From: Pseudomaricurvus hydrocarbonicus
GTDB taxonomy: Bacteria > Pseudomonadota > Gammaproteobacteria > Pseudomonadales > Cellvibrionaceae
DNA length: 64,000 nucleotides
NCBI RefSeq assembly: GCF_011602365.1
Contig: NZ_JAAONZ010000002.1
Coordinates: 1-64,000, forward strand
Direction: 5' to 3'
Below are positions 19,490 through 29,378 of the stretch, piece by piece. Under the pieces are notes generated by a model. That model made no database searches, was not told where the DNA came from, and saw only the letters and a program-made list of their open reading frames with translations. A program made the translations under genes and the position numbers. Each line of letters opens with the position of its first letter. Position 1 is the stretch's first letter.

Positions 19490-20920
19490 TTAAGCCTGAG
19501 ACGTGAGATCACGGACGTCTATAAAGTGACCCGCCACCGCCGCAGCCGCAGCCATCGCAGGACTCACCAGATGAGTGCGGCCACCATACCCCTGACGACC
19601 TTCAAAATTGCGGTTCGAGGTAGACGCGCAATGCTCTCCGTTACCCAATTTATCCGCGTTCATGGCCAGGCACATTGAACAGCCCGGCTCGCGCCACTCG
19701 AAACCGGCCGCAACCAGAATCTTATCCAGACCCTCGGCTTCGGCCTGGGCTTTCACCTGACCGGAACCCGGAACCACCATAGCCTGTATTACAGAGCTGG
19801 CGACCTGGCGACCCTTGGCCACTGCGGCGGCGGCGCGAATGTCCTCAATACGGGAGTTGGTGCAGGAGCCGATAAACACACGATCCACAGCGATATCGGT
19901 GATGTTCTGACCCGCCGTCAACCCCATGTACTGCAATGCGCGCTCGATACCGGTTTTCTTCACCGGATCGGCTTCTTGGGCAGGATCCGGCACCCGGGCG
20001 TCAACCGGCAGTACCATTTCCGGCGAAGTTCCCCAGCTCACCTGGGGTTTGATGCTGGCACCGTCAATTTCGACCACCTTGTCAAACTCGGCGTCGACAT
20101 CGCTGACCAACTCTTTCCAGTTGGCGACGGCGGCATCCCACTGCTCTTCGTTTGGCGCGTAGGTGCGGCCCTTGACGTAATCAATGGTCGTGTCGTCCAC
20201 AGCCACCATACCCGCTCGTGCACCGGCCTCGATCGCCATGTTACAGACGGTCATACGACCTTCCATGGACATATCGCGGAAGACCTGACCACCGAATTCC
20301 ATCGCATAACCGGTGCCACCGGCTGTGCCGATGTTGGCAATGATGGCCAGCACAACGTCTTTCGGCGTCACACCCGGCGCCAACTCTCCGTCGACCTTGA
20401 TCAACAGATTTTTCATTTTTTTGGCCACCAGGCACTGGGTTGCCATCACGTGCTCAACTTCGGAGGTACCGATGCCATGCGCCAACGCGCCCAAAGCACC
20501 ATTGGTGGCCGTATGGGAGTCACCACAAACGATGGTCATACCCGGCAGGCAGGCACCGCTTTCAGGGCCAATGACGTGAACAATGCCCTGACGGTTGTCG
20601 TTGATTTTAAACTCAACAATACCGAATTCGTCGCAGTTATCGTCCAGAGTCTGCACCTGAATACGCGATACGGGATCTTCAATGCCCTGCACTCCAGAAG
20701 CGCGCTCGACAGCCGTGGTGGGAACATTGTGATCCGGCGTCGCCAGGATACTGTCTACACGCCACGGCTTACGCCCGGCCAGACGCAGTCCCTCAAAGGC
20801 CTGCGGCGTAGTCACTTCGTGAATAATATGGCGATCGATATAAATTAACGCCGAGCCGTCATCTCGCTCTTTTACGAGATGGGCATCCCAAAGCTTGTCG
20901 TAGAGGGTCTTACCCGCCAT
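19490..20920 (-). CDS. leuC: 3-isopropylmalate dehydratase large subunit
   Basis: Aconitase-type large subunit that holds the [4Fe-4S] cluster and isomerises 2- to 3-isopropylmalate. It has 476 residues from the ATG at 20920 ([12 protein letters not shown]), which has GAGG six bases upstream; the frame runs on to 20968 without support. Cluster cysteines are in FIGSCTNSR near residue 350 and CSMCLAMN near 410. Divergent from a LysR gene, with a candidate LysR box in between. Confidence 0.97.
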   Translation of the reverse strand: MAGKTLYDKLWDAHLVKERDDGSALIYIDRHIIHEVTTPQAFEGLRLAGRKPWRVDSILATPDHNVPTTAVERASGVQGIEDPVSRIQVQTLDDNCDEFGIVEFKINDNRQGIVHVIGPESGACLPGMTIVCGDSHTATNGALGALAHGIGTSEVEHVMATQCLVAKKMKNLLIKVDGELAPGVTPKDVVLAIIANIGTAGGTGYAMEFGGQVFRDMSMEGRMTVCNMAIEAGARAGMVAVDDTTIDYVKGRTYAPNEEQWDAAVANWKELVSDVDAEFDKVVEIDGASIKPQVSWGTSPEMVLPVDARVPDPAQEADPVKKTGIERALQYMGLTAGQNITDIAVDRVFIGSCTNSRIEDIRAAAAVAKGRQVASSVIQAMVVPGSGQVKAQAEAEGLDKILVAAGFEWREPGCSMCLAMNADKLGNGEHCASTSNRNFEGRQGYGGRTHLVSPAMAAAAAVAGHFIDVRDLTSQA

Positions 20921-21105
20921 TGGAAACCTCACTTGTTCTATCAACGGTTGTTTTGGACCCGATCTCATTGGGCAGGTTGCTGCGCCTTGCCAAAAAAATC
21001 ACACACGGCTTCGCGGTGCCAGCCATCGGGTCTCGTATTCATTCTGTCCCGGACAGTTTACTAACCCACTTCGAATAAGACAAATTCATCTTTTTTATAA
21101 ATTGC

Positions 21106-21120
21106 ATTCCTGTTTGGAAT
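21106..21120. promoter_or_regulatory. Candidate LysR-type operator (ATTCC-N5-GGAAT)
   Basis: A perfect 15-base dyad with the T-N11-A pattern that LysR-type regulators bind lies in the gap between leuC and the divergent lysR gene, directly upstream of lysR. Confidence 0.6.
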
Positions 21121-21136
21121 GAATTTAAATGCCCTT

Positions 21137-22000
21137 ATGGACACTCAACACCTGAAAGCCTTTATTACCGTCGCCCGACTGGAGTCCTTTACGGAAGCCG
21201 CTGAGCAACTGCACCTGACACAACCGGCCATCAGCAAGCGCATCTCGGCCCTGGAACAGCAACTGAACTGTCGCCTGTTTGACCGCATCGGCCGTGGTAT
21301 CTCCTTAACCGAAGCCGGAGAGGCCCTGTTGCCGAAAGCTGAGAAAATCCTGCAGGACGTCAGTGATACCGAATTGGCCCTATCCAATCTGTCCGGCAAT
21401 GTCGGCGGCACCCTAAAACTGGCCACCAGCCATCACATAGGCCTGCACCATCTGCCGCAGCTGTTGAAGCTCTACACCCGGGAATACCCTGAGGTCACCC
21501 TGGATCTGGATTTCATGGATTCGGAAAAAGCCTACGCTGCCATCAATCGCGGCGAAGTCGAACTGGCCATCATTACCCTGTCGGAACACCAACCGGTTAA
21601 CATGGCGGCAATTCCCCTCTGGGAAGACCCGCTGGCATTTGTGGTCGCGGCGGATCATCCACTGGCAACGGTCGAGACACCGGACCTCTCCCAACTCAGT
21701 CACCTCCCCGCCATACTGCCCGACACCAGCACTCAAACCACACAGCTGGTGGCTCAATTGTTCGACAACAACCGCTGCGGTCTAATGCTAAGCATGACCA
21801 CCAATTACCTGGAAACCATCAAGATGATGGTTTCCATCGGCCTCGGCTGGAGTGCCCTCCCGGAAACCATGGTTGACGATCAACTCAAAAAGATCGTCTT
21901 GCCAGGCATAACCCTGACCCGTGACCTGGGCTGCATTCATCATCGGGAACGCACCCTGAGCAATGCCGCCAGAGCCTTTATTCAGGCACTTCAATCTTAA
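21137..22000 (+). CDS. LysR-type regulator divergent from leuCDB
   Basis: A LysR-family transcription factor of 287 residues. The winged helix-turn-helix (about 1-60) contains AAEQLHLTQPAISKRI, and the periplasmic-binding-protein-like effector domain follows from about residue 85. Its place, divergent from leuC, suggests that it controls leucine synthesis; a LysR gene in the same position occurs in Pseudomonas. An in-frame ATG at 21119 would add six residues but overlaps the candidate operator, so I prefer 21137 (MDTQHLKAF). Neither start has a strong ribosome-binding site. Confidence 0.88.
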   Translation: MDTQHLKAFITVARLESFTEAAEQLHLTQPAISKRISALEQQLNCRLFDRIGRGISLTEAGEALLPKAEKILQDVSDTELALSNLSGNVGGTLKLATSHHIGLHHLPQLLKLYTREYPEVTLDLDFMDSEKAYAAINRGEVELAIITLSEHQPVNMAAIPLWEDPLAFVVAADHPLATVETPDLSQLSHLPAILPDTSTQTTQLVAQLFDNNRCGLMLSMTTNYLETIKMMVSIGLGWSALPETMVDDQLKKIVLPGITLTRDLGCIHHRERTLSNAARAFIQALQS

Positions 22001-22184
22001 TGCTTACCTTGCCCAGCACCGTCAAAGTCGCAGCGACGTAACACTCAGACTGCCGAACACCGCACAAACACAACAGTCATAACGCTCACATCAACACCTG
22101 CTTATAACTTTTGATTACAATAAGCCCCTGTTCAGTCTCATTGATCACAACTCTCTGAACCTATAAAAAAACAAGGAAAACACC

Positions 22185-22934
22185 ATGACAAACATTTCAC
22201 GATTTCTGCTGGGCTCGGTTTTTGCTGCCAGTGCGAGTATCTGCCAGGCTGATGTGATCGGCCTGTATTCGGGCGTTGGCATTTGGCAATCAGACAGCAG
22301 CGGCAACGTTGGCAAGTCCGCCATTAACACCAATGACCTGGGTATCGATGACAGCAACAGTAATTTCATCTATGTGGCTGTTGAGCATCCACTGCCATTC
22401 ATCCCCAATCTGCGCTTGCAGCAAACCAGCCTTGATCAGGATGGCACATCCACAATAGATTCCGGTTTCACCAGTGACGATGTCACTTTTGCTGCCGGAG
22501 ACATGCTTCGCACCACTCTGGATCTCACTCACCAGGACATCGTGCTGTACTATGAAATTCTGGATAACTGGGTAAATCTGGACCTGGGAATCAGCTTTCG
22601 ACGCTTTGACGGGGCCTTAAAAGTCACCAGTGGCAATCAACAGGAATCCATCAGCCTGGAAGGTTTTTTACCGATGGTTTATGGGGACGCTCAATTTGAT
22701 CTGCCTTTAACTGGCCTCTCATTTGGAGCAACCGTCACCGGAACCCAATTCAATCACGATACCGTGACAGACTATTCGGTAAGACTTGCCTACCAATCTG
22801 ACATCATCCCGTTTATGGATTTAGGTATCGAAGCGGGCTACCGGGAAATGACTCTGGACATGGATGAGCTGGACGATCTGCAAGCTGACCTCACCATCAA
22901 CGGTCCCTACGCAGCTGTCACCTTGCACTTTTGA
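22185..22934 (+). CDS. TIGR04219-family outer-membrane beta-barrel protein
   Basis: A protein of 249 residues with a signal peptide (about 1-22, cleavage after CQA). The mature part is rich in alternating beta-strand patterns and ends in LHF, the aromatic C-terminal residue used by the Bam machinery. DVIGLYSGVGIW near the start of the mature chain and the segment YVAVEHPLPFIPNLRL are characteristic of the TIGR04219 family, whose function is unknown. AAGGAA precedes the ATG. The bases that encode its last residues and stop are duplicated just downstream. Confidence 0.85.
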   Translation: MTNISRFLLGSVFAASASICQADVIGLYSGVGIWQSDSSGNVGKSAINTNDLGIDDSNSNFIYVAVEHPLPFIPNLRLQQTSLDQDGTSTIDSGFTSDDVTFAAGDMLRTTLDLTHQDIVLYYEILDNWVNLDLGISFRRFDGALKVTSGNQQESISLEGFLPMVYGDAQFDLPLTGLSFGATVTGTQFNHDTVTDYSVRLAYQSDIIPFMDLGIEAGYREMTLDMDELDDLQADLTINGPYAAVTLHF

Positions 22935-22956
22935 TGGTCACCTTGCACGTTTAATC
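22917..22956. repeat. 20-bp duplication across the stop codon of the barrel gene
   Basis: GTCACCTTGCAC-N4-ATG/C at 22917-22936 is repeated at 22937-22956. The first copy encodes VTLHF and the stop; the second copy would read VTLHV and a stop. Confidence 0.9.
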
Positions 22957-23008
22957 CTCGGCGCCTTATTAATTTCCAATTAATCGCCCGCGTGATTCAT
23001 TGGCTCCC

Positions 23009-23117
23009 GATTAAGTGGTTACGCCCTTTTTAATAAGTGGCTGTGCAGTGTTTAATCAGTGAATGGGACTTTTGAAGAAGTGGTTGTGTACTTTTGAAGA
23101 AGTGGTTGTGTACTTTT
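23009..23117. repeat. Degenerate 22-bp minisatellite, five units
   Basis: The last two units (23074-23095 and 23096-23117) are identical, GAAGAAGTGGTTGTGTACTT plus TT. Three more diverged units of 20-23 bp lie to the left, each with the core AAGTGG or CAGTGA and a T-rich end. Confidence 0.9.
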
Positions 23118-23135
23118 AAACAGCAACGGCACACC

Positions 23136-23167
23136 GGTATAGCGCTGACGCCCATCAGCGTTATACC
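23136..23167. other. Intergenic hairpin
   Basis: GGTATAGCGCTGA and TCAGCGTTATACC pair over 13 positions with a single G-T pair and a six-base loop. No T-run follows on either strand. Confidence 0.75.
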
Positions 23168-23202
23168 TCATCTAATAGGTCATCGTTGCCATAATACCTG
23201 CA

Positions 23203-23238
23203 TTCAGTGAAGGCGTACTGTTCAGTAAAGACGTACTG
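23203..23238. repeat. 18-bp direct repeat
   Basis: TTCAGTGAAGGCGTACTG is followed directly by a copy with two changes, just beyond the stop of the minus-strand gene. Confidence 0.9.
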
Positions 23239-23252
23239 GAGGGCTCGGCACT

Positions 23253-24047
23253 TTAACGCCTCGCCACCAAAAGGTTTTCCGATTGCTGTTTGGCGAAATT
23301 GGCTTCCTTGGTATCATCATTCAGCAACGCAACCAGTGCCGACTGATACCAACGGGCTGCGGCCCGTTGACGGAAGAAATTTACTTCAGCCTTACCGCTT
23401 CCAATTTGCAGCTTCCACTGCAGCAACTGCTCCGACATTTCGGCTGACTGCTGCCATAACTTTCGAGACAACTTCAGCTTTTCATTGCGATTGGCACCTT
23501 CCGCCGCTAACGCCAGGGTATCGCCTGCATTGCGCAAGATCCTTTCCGCCAGAGCCTGCATTTGGGCAGCCTCTTTGGGGTCCGTCGCAGCTATCGCCTT
23601 TTCCCACAGTTCTTCGGCGATCCCATAAGCCTGCTCTGCATCCTCAACATTACGCTCCACCAACCCCCTGTACAGCGCTTTACGATCTTTGCCCTGATCA
23701 CTTTCGTCAAAGTAAGCAGCAATACTGATGGCCAACTGAAAAACCTGCTTTCGCGCACTGCTCTCCTGTTTACGTTTGGCCAGAGCTCCGCTCCAGTCTC
23801 CGCTTTGCTGCATGGCGTTCGCGAAGGTATTGTTTTCCCTCACCGCCCAGGACATCACTCGGCTTTGCTCCAGCGCCGCCTGAATATCAGGCACAGCCTG
23901 AACTTCAAACTTACCCACTAACAGGGAACTTTGCTGCTGTACACACTGATCACGCCAGTTTGCATCAGCAATAGACTTGCAGGGCGCATCCGCGACAGCC
24001 AGCGCTGACCACACAAACAACACGCCACCAATGGATGTTTTCCACAT
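23253..24047 (-). CDS. Secreted helical protein of unknown function
   Basis: I do not recognise this family. The protein has 264 residues with a signal peptide (about 1-20, ending AVADA). The mature part has two cysteines near the start (CKSIADANWRDQC) that could form a disulfide. The rest is almost entirely alpha-helical, rich in A, E, K, Q and R, with a pattern compatible with TPR-like or coiled-coil helices. GGAG lies 7 bases upstream of the ATG at 24047. It is probably a single-gene unit. Function cannot be inferred from its neighbours. Confidence 0.75.
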   Translation of the reverse strand: MWKTSIGGVLFVWSALAVADAPCKSIADANWRDQCVQQQSSLLVGKFEVQAVPDIQAALEQSRVMSWAVRENNTFANAMQQSGDWSGALAKRKQESSARKQVFQLAISIAAYFDESDQGKDRKALYRGLVERNVEDAEQAYGIAEELWEKAIAATDPKEAAQMQALAERILRNAGDTLALAAEGANRNEKLKLSRKLWQQSAEMSEQLLQWKLQIGSGKAEVNFFRQRAAARWYQSALVALLNDDTKEANFAKQQSENLLVARR

Positions 24048-24194
24048 GAGCACTCTCCATGATTATTATATTTTTATCGTTATGAGCGTTTTCAAGACAA
24101 AGGCTGAGACCTCTTAGAACGCTTATTTTTATGTACACAACCGAACATAACGTCAGTATGATCAGATTTCAAGCGAATCCGTGAATCAATTCCT

Positions 24195-25376
24195 CTAGCT
24201 GACTACCACCTCAACTCTTCGCCCCCTCAACCCCCACCACACCAGGAGAAACGCCAAAGCTGCAGACAAAGCACTCACCGCAAAAGACAGTTGCGGGCTG
24301 ACACCCCACAGCCAGCCACTGAGCAACGAACCGATAGCTCCACCCGCACCAAAACTCACAGCGCTGTAAAGGGCCTGCCCCTGGCCTTGATGACGACCGA
24401 CGAAAAACCGTCGCACCAGCTCAATCGCCACTGCGTGAGCGGTACCAAAAGAAAATGCGTGCAGCAGTTGTGCCGAGAACAAAACCCAAATGAAATCCGG
24501 GTAAAACCCTATTAGCCACCAGCGCACCACCGTTGCCGCCAAGGTGAGCATCATCACCGAGCGCAAACTGTAAAATGTTAATAGCCGATGCATGAACCAG
24601 AACACCACAACTTCAGCCAAAACACCCAACGCCCACAGCAAGCCTATCTCTCCTCGGCTGTACGACAACCCCTCCAGATAGACGCTGTAAAAGGTGTAAT
24701 AACTGCCGAAGCTGACCTGGAGAAAGAACGAGGCTGCCAGAAAACACAGCACCGGTCGGCCCCTGCAAACCTGCCAAAAACCTTCCCCATGCTCATGCAC
24801 TAACGTCACGGTTTTTTGCTCTTTCACCGTCAGCGAGCTTAGCCAGATCAGCACCAGAATAACCAGTGCCGCCAGCGGCATATAGCTTAGCGAGATGAAA
24901 TCAAACAGGTAGCCCAGCAAGACCACCGCCACAATAAAACCCACCGACCCCCAGAGCCTGATTCGACTGTAGTAATGAGACACACCACCCAGGTAATTGA
25001 GAGTGACCACTTCGAATTGGGCCAATACAGCGTTCCAAAAAAAACTGTAGGTCGCAATTATTAAGGCCACCCAGACAAAGTCCTGCTGCCATAATATGAA
25101 CGAAAAGCACACCCACGCCAGGAATGACCCTAGACGTATGACAAACAATCTGCGACCCGTATGGTCGGCCAGCCAGCCCCAAATATTCGGAGCCAACACC
25201 CGAGTGACCATCATCACCGCAAAAATTTGACCGATTTCAATCGAGGAAAAATGGAGGGACTGAAGGTAGAGCCCCAGAAAGGGGACAATGGTGCCCAATA
25301 AGGCGAAGTAGAAAAAATAGAAGCTGGACAGGCGCCAATAGGGAATGGCCCGCCCAGCCGTAAATCTTAAGGACAC
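24195..25376 (-). CDS. MFS transporter, HcaT-like family
   Basis: A permease of about 393 residues with some 12 membrane helices. Its N-terminus (YWRLSSFYFFYFALLGTIVP) and the loop motif WGWLADHTGRR resemble the MFS_1-like/HcaT group, to which the E. coli phenylpropionate transporter belongs. The substrate is not predictable. The open frame extends to 25535 but overlaps aroC; a GTG at 25376, six bases past the aroC stop, gives a protein that begins where the family does. It is probably cotranscribed with aroC. Confidence 0.82.
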   Translation of the reverse strand: MSLRFTAGRAIPYWRLSSFYFFYFALLGTIVPFLGLYLQSLHFSSIEIGQIFAVMMVTRVLAPNIWGWLADHTGRRLFVIRLGSFLAWVCFSFILWQQDFVWVALIIATYSFFWNAVLAQFEVVTLNYLGGVSHYYSRIRLWGSVGFIVAVVLLGYLFDFISLSYMPLAALVILVLIWLSSLTVKEQKTVTLVHEHGEGFWQVCRGRPVLCFLAASFFLQVSFGSYYTFYSVYLEGLSYSRGEIGLLWALGVLAEVVVFWFMHRLLTFYSLRSVMMLTLAATVVRWWLIGFYPDFIWVLFSAQLLHAFSFGTAHAVAIELVRRFFVGRHQGQGQALYSAVSFGAGGAIGSLLSGWLWGVSPQLSFAVSALSAALAFLLVWWGLRGRRVEVVVS

Positions 25377-25381
25377 CGGCG

Positions 25382-26500
25382 TTATGCCTGTGTCGAGGCC
25401 CCTGGTGCAGCAGCTGGGATCACCGGGATATCGTGCTGCAAGCCGCCATTTTGACCGCGGTGACGCAACAGGTGATCCATGATCACCAACGCCATCATCG
25501 CCTCGGCAATCGGGGTAGCCCGAATCCCGACACAAGGGTCATGACGGCCTTTGGTCACAACCTCAACCGGCTCACCGCGAACATTCACGCTACGACCCGG
25601 CAGATGCAGGCTTGAAGTTGGCTTCAATGCCAGACTGGCAATCAAATCCTGTCCCGTGGAGATACCACCCAACACGCCACCGGCATGATTAGAGAGAAAG
25701 CCTTGCGGCGTAATCTCATCGCGATGCTCCGTGCCCTTTTGCTCGACACACTCAAAGCCTGCACCGATTTCAACCCCCTTCACCGCATTGATACTCATCA
25801 ACGCATGAGCCAGATCCGCGTCCAGGCGATCGAAAATCGGTTCGCCAAGCCCGGGCGGCATCCCGGTGGCCGTCACGGCGATCTTCGCTCCAACCGAATT
25901 CCCCTCTTTGTTAAGCGCCTGCATATAGGCTTCCATCTCAGCCACTTTACTGGCGTCCGGACAGAAGAAGGGGTTGTTGTGAATTTCTTCCCAGTCAACG
26001 GTCTCAATTTTGATCGGACCCAACTGGGAGAGATACCCCTTCACCTCAATGCCAAGGGTCTCTTTCAGGTACTTTTTCGCAATGGCCCCGGCAGCCACCC
26101 GCATTGCAGTTTCGCGGGCCGAAGAGCGACCGCCGCCACGGTAATCACGCACCCCGTATTTTTGCATATAGGGGTAATCCGCGTGTGCCGGGCGATATTG
26201 ATCTTTGATGGTGGAATAATCTTTCGAGCGTTGATCGGTGTTTTCAATCAACAACCCAATAGGCGTACCGGTGGTTTTTCCCTCAAACACACCCGACAGA
26301 ATCTTCACCTGATCCGCTTCACGGCGCTGGGTGGTGTAACGAGACTGGCCAGGCTTGCGACGATCGAGGTCATGCTGGAGATCTTCTTCACTCAGTGACA
26401 AGCCTGGTGGGCAACCATCAACAATACAGCCCAAAGCCAGGCCGTGACTTTCGCCAAAGGTGGTCACTGTGAATAGTTTGCCAAAGGTATTACCGGACAT
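25382..26500 (-). CDS. aroC: Chorismate synthase
   Basis: Converts EPSP to chorismate with reduced FMN, the last step of the shikimate pathway. It has 372 residues. Family signatures are visible: [18 protein letters not shown] near residue 13, RPGHADY-like [10 protein letters not shown] near 106, [19 protein letters not shown] near 125, and [13 protein letters not shown]-like [10 protein letters not shown] near 272. It lies between prmB and an MFS gene. The prmB-aroC order is seen in many gammaproteobacteria. Confidence 0.97.
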   Translation of the reverse strand: MSGNTFGKLFTVTTFGESHGLALGCIVDGCPPGLSLSEEDLQHDLDRRKPGQSRYTTQRREADQVKILSGVFEGKTTGTPIGLLIENTDQRSKDYSTIKDQYRPAHADYPYMQKYGVRDYRGGGRSSARETAMRVAAGAIAKKYLKETLGIEVKGYLSQLGPIKIETVDWEEIHNNPFFCPDASKVAEMEAYMQALNKEGNSVGAKIAVTATGMPPGLGEPIFDRLDADLAHALMSINAVKGVEIGAGFECVEQKGTEHRDEITPQGFLSNHAGGVLGGISTGQDLIASLALKPTSSLHLPGRSVNVRGEPVEVVTKGRHDPCVGIRATPIAEAMMALVIMDHLLRHRGQNGGLQHDIPVIPAAAPGASTQA

Positions 26501-26675
26501 ATCAAACTCGTCGTTGTAGTTGTCTGTAACCAGCGGTCTATGACCCGCTGCGGATGATTATGTAATCGAAAGCAGCGAATTATACGCCCTTTCTAGAGAC
26601 TGTGCTTAACCCTCTTGCCCGCCTTATTTGTCCGGCCACGGGCCACACCCCCCAAATTTCGCTATGCCGGACTCT

Positions 26676-27596
26676 TTACGACTGGAAATCCGCCTGATGC
26701 TGATCCAGTTGCGCCGCGGTAAGGACAAAAATGCCGTGACCTCCCTGCTCAAACTCTAACCAGGTGAACGGAACACGGGGAAAAGCCGCCTCCAGCGTTG
26801 GCCAGCTATTACCCACTTCCACCACCAACAAACCCTGATCGGTCAGATGGCTGCGCGCTTCTTTCAATAATCGGCGGGTAAAGTCCAGCCCATCATCACC
26901 ACTGCCCAGCGCGATTTCGGGCTCCGCCTGAAACTCTGCGGGCATGGCTGCCAGATCCTCGGCATTCACATAGGGAGGATTGGTGACAATCAAATCAAAC
27001 ACCTCCCCCTGCAACTGCTCAAACAGGTCTGAGGTGACGGCAGTTACCTGATCTTCCAGCCGGTGCAGCTGAATGTTGGAACGAGCCACCTCAATGGCGT
27101 CGGATGAAATATCACTCAAGACCACCTCGGCATCTGAAAAAGTATCCGCACAGGCAATCCCGATACAGCCGCTGCCAGTACACAAATCGAGGATTCGGGC
27201 GGGGTACGCGCTCATCCAGGGCTGGAACTCCTGAGCAATCGTTTCTGCCAGCGGCGAACGAGGCACCAGGACACGCTCATCCACATTGAACTCAAGACCC
27301 GCAAACCAGGCTTTCCCAGTCAAATATGGCGCAGGAATGCGCTCCTCGATACGCCGCTCGATCAAATCGGTCAGCAAGCGTCGCTCTGCCAGGGTCAACC
27401 GGGCATGCAAAAGGTGTTGCGGGCTGTCCCATGGCAAATGCAAACTGGGCATGATCAGCTGGACCGCTTCATCCCAGGCGTTATCGGTCCCATGACCAAA
27501 GAATAAGCCCGCCGCGTTAAAGCGACTGGTCGCCCAGCGCAGGTAGTCGCGAATGGATAACAATTCCTGGATCGGTGATTCACGTTTTTCTATCAA
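26676..27596 (-). CDS. prmB: Ribosomal protein L3 glutamine methyltransferase
   Basis: A SAM-dependent N5-glutamine methyltransferase that modifies ribosomal protein L3. It has 306 residues. The SAM site is [16 protein letters not shown] near residue 135, and the catalytic [10 protein letters not shown] near residue 203. The open frame runs to 27770 and into the next gene, but a TTG at 27596 with GAGG eight bases upstream gives [22 protein letters not shown], the normal start and length for PrmB (E. coli 310). PrmB rather than PrmC is chosen because of the N-terminal domain and the aroC neighbour. Confidence 0.93.
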   Translation of the reverse strand: MIEKRESPIQELLSIRDYLRWATSRFNAAGLFFGHGTDNAWDEAVQLIMPSLHLPWDSPQHLLHARLTLAERRLLTDLIERRIEERIPAPYLTGKAWFAGLEFNVDERVLVPRSPLAETIAQEFQPWMSAYPARILDLCTGSGCIGIACADTFSDAEVVLSDISSDAIEVARSNIQLHRLEDQVTAVTSDLFEQLQGEVFDLIVTNPPYVNAEDLAAMPAEFQAEPEIALGSGDDGLDFTRRLLKEARSHLTDQGLLVVEVGNSWPTLEAAFPRVPFTWLEFEQGGHGIFVLTAAQLDQHQADFQS

Positions 27597-27741
27597 GGGA
27601 TCAGCCTCTTCATTTTTAACCCAGGAAGCGGTTAGATTATCGCTCTCACAGGGCAGATTGTTGCAGAAATCGAGCAACTTACCGGGTGGATCAGGTAGTT
27701 GTAGACACTGACACCAGCTTTCACACAAACACCCGCACCGA

Positions 27742-28503
27742 CTAAAACAGTAGCGCTGCCACACTGGCACACAATGTCATTACAAACAAAAACCATTTTA
27801 AGGTTTTCTGACTGACCTTCATGGCCATACCCACCCCCAGCCGGGCCCCAACCATCGTGCCAACAGCGAGCACCAGACCGGGCACCCAAGCCACCTGCCC
27901 TTGCCAGATAAAGATGCCCAAGGCCACCGCTGTAAATGCCGCCGAACACAGCAGCTTCAAGGCATTTGCCCTGACCAAATCATAGCGCAACACACCGGCC
28001 AAAGCGGCGATCAATACAAAGCCCACTCCCGCCTGCACAAAACCGCCATAAAACCCGGCCAGCAACAGTGCCCCCCAGGCTTTTGGATTACCCGACACCT
28101 TACCGGCCATCTCCTCCTCGGCCGGCATCACCGCCGAAGGCCGCAGCAGAATTAACAGCGCCATGGTCACCATGGTTCCGAGTAAAACGGGCTTCAACAG
28201 CCAGACGGGTAAGAACGAGGCAAACAAAGCACCTACCAAGCCTCCCGCCAAGGTAGGGATCAGAATGCCCTTGATGTCCGTGCGTTCCAGCTTACCGTGC
28301 CGGTCAAAACCTTTCAGTCCCACCAGGCACTGAAAGAAAACACCCACCCGGTTGGTCGCATTGGCCACATCGGCCGGCAATCCCATCACCATTAACGCGG
28401 GCAGTGTGAGATTTGAGCCACCACCTGCCAGGGTATTAATAACCCCGGCAATAAGCCCGGTCACCAGCAGCAGGGCAATAAAAACAGGTGTCAGTTCAAT
28501 CAT
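27742..28503 (-). CDS. TSUP (TauE/SafE) family membrane permease
   Basis: A membrane protein of 253 residues with about eight hydrophobic segments, showing the two TSUP half-repeats: [22 protein letters not shown] near the start and [16 protein letters not shown] near residue 150. Members export or import sulfite, sulfoacetate or other organosulfur and carboxylate anions. The substrate is unknown here. The ATG at 28503 (MIELTPVF) has GGAG nine bases upstream and is preferred over 28518 and 28533. Confidence 0.88.
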   Translation of the reverse strand: MIELTPVFIALLLVTGLIAGVINTLAGGGSNLTLPALMVMGLPADVANATNRVGVFFQCLVGLKGFDRHGKLERTDIKGILIPTLAGGLVGALFASFLPVWLLKPVLLGTMVTMALLILLRPSAVMPAEEEMAGKVSGNPKAWGALLLAGFYGGFVQAGVGFVLIAALAGVLRYDLVRANALKLLCSAAFTAVALGIFIWQGQVAWVPGLVLAVGTMVGARLGVGMAMKVSQKTLKWFLFVMTLCASVAALLF

Positions 28504-28703
28504 CCAGCCGCTCTCCATAAAATCAGGCGGCACAGTCTACCGGTTTTCTTCAAAATCGCCAGCAAAGCCCCTGTTTTCGGGCGATAAGAGTGAAAAAAAA
28601 CTTTACCGGGGCACAGCCTTCACGTAGGGTACTGCCCCCACAGGGCCTGACTGGAAGGCCAATAAACCCTTAGCTTTTATAGGGGTAATGGATAAGCAAA
28701 AGA

Positions 28704-28721
28704 TTCCTTGAGGAACCTCCA
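28704..28721 (+). promoter_or_regulatory. Structured ribosome-binding site of folE
   Basis: TTCC-TTGA-GGAA can form a small hairpin that holds part of the Shine-Dalgarno GAGG of folE. A second 7-bp hairpin (ACCCTTA/TAGGGGT) lies about 20 bases upstream. No known riboswitch class was recognised. Confidence 0.3.
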
Positions 28722-29261
28722 ATGAAAGAGCAATACGCCAAAATCATTAGCGCTATAGGTGAAGACGTCAATCGCCCCGGCCTGCAAGATACTCCCGCAC
28801 GTGCCGCAAAAGCGATGGAGTTTCTGACTCGAGGCTACAAGCAGAACGTTGCAGACGTTATCAATGGCGCCCTGTTCCCATCCGACTCCAGCGAAATGAT
28901 CATCGTAAAAGATATCGAGCTGTATTCTATGTGCGAACACCACATGCTGCCTTTTATTGGCAAAGCCCATGTCGGTTACATTCCCACCGGCAAGGTCGTG
29001 GGCCTGTCGAAAATTGCACGAGTGGTAGACATGTATGCCCGCCGTCTGCAAATTCAGGAACAGCTGACGGTTCAGATTGCCGAAACGATTCAGCAAGTGA
29101 CCGAAGCCGCCGGTGTCGCCGTGATTATCGAAGCCAAGCACATGTGCATGATGATGCGCGGGGTGGAAAAACAAAACTCCTCCATGAAGACCTCGGCCAT
29201 GCTCGGCTGTTTCCGCGACAATCAGGCCACTCGCACGGAGTTTTTATCTTTGATTAAATAG
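28722..29261 (+). CDS. folE: GTP cyclohydrolase I
   Basis: Converts GTP to 7,8-dihydroneopterin triphosphate, the entry to folate and, via QueD, queuosine. It has 179 residues, the short bacterial form. Zinc ligands are in MCEHHMLPF (about residues 70-78) and the later cysteine in [11 protein letters not shown] near residue 140. The [19 protein letters not shown] start is typical. It stands alone, divergent from the TSUP gene, and is closed by a strong shared terminator. Confidence 0.97.
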   Translation: MKEQYAKIISAIGEDVNRPGLQDTPARAAKAMEFLTRGYKQNVADVINGALFPSDSSEMIIVKDIELYSMCEHHMLPFIGKAHVGYIPTGKVVGLSKIARVVDMYARRLQIQEQLTVQIAETIQQVTEAAGVAVIIEAKHMCMMMRGVEKQNSSMKTSAMLGCFRDNQATRTEFLSLIK

Positions 29262-29306
29262 CGCTGTTGCCTCAATCAGGCCAGAGAATTGACGAGCTTT
29301 GCTCAC

Positions 29307-29344
29307 AAAAAAGGGGGATTATCTTCAGATAATCCCCCTTTTTT
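29307..29344. terminator. Strong bidirectional terminator (folE / DUF4892 gene)
   Basis: A 17-bp perfect stem (AAAAAAGGGGGATTATC and its complement, TTCA loop) with T-runs on both strands lies between two convergent genes. Confidence 0.95.
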
Positions 29345-29378
29345 GTGCCTTGATGCCTAAGACATCTTGTTACAACCA

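Larger units (their letters stand above)
22957..23252. other. Repeat-filled gap upstream of the 266-residue hypothetical's stop
   Basis: No gene is visible. The stretch is made of a degenerate 22-bp array (23009-23117), a 13-bp stem hairpin (23136-23167, GGTATAGCGCTGA paired with TCAGCGTTATACC) and an 18-bp direct repeat (23203-23238). The hairpin lacks a T-run. It could still be the end signal for one of the two convergent genes. Confidence 0.75.

Noticed and set aside
24195-25535. MFS gene starting at 25535 inside aroC
   Set aside because: The first 53 codons overlap aroC and have no membrane character. A GTG at 25376 directly after the aroC stop gives a normal start.
26676-27770. prmB starting at 27770 in the adjacent permease gene
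   Set aside because: The extra residues are Cys-rich and not part of the family. The TTG at 27596 has a good ribosome-binding site and gives the usual length.
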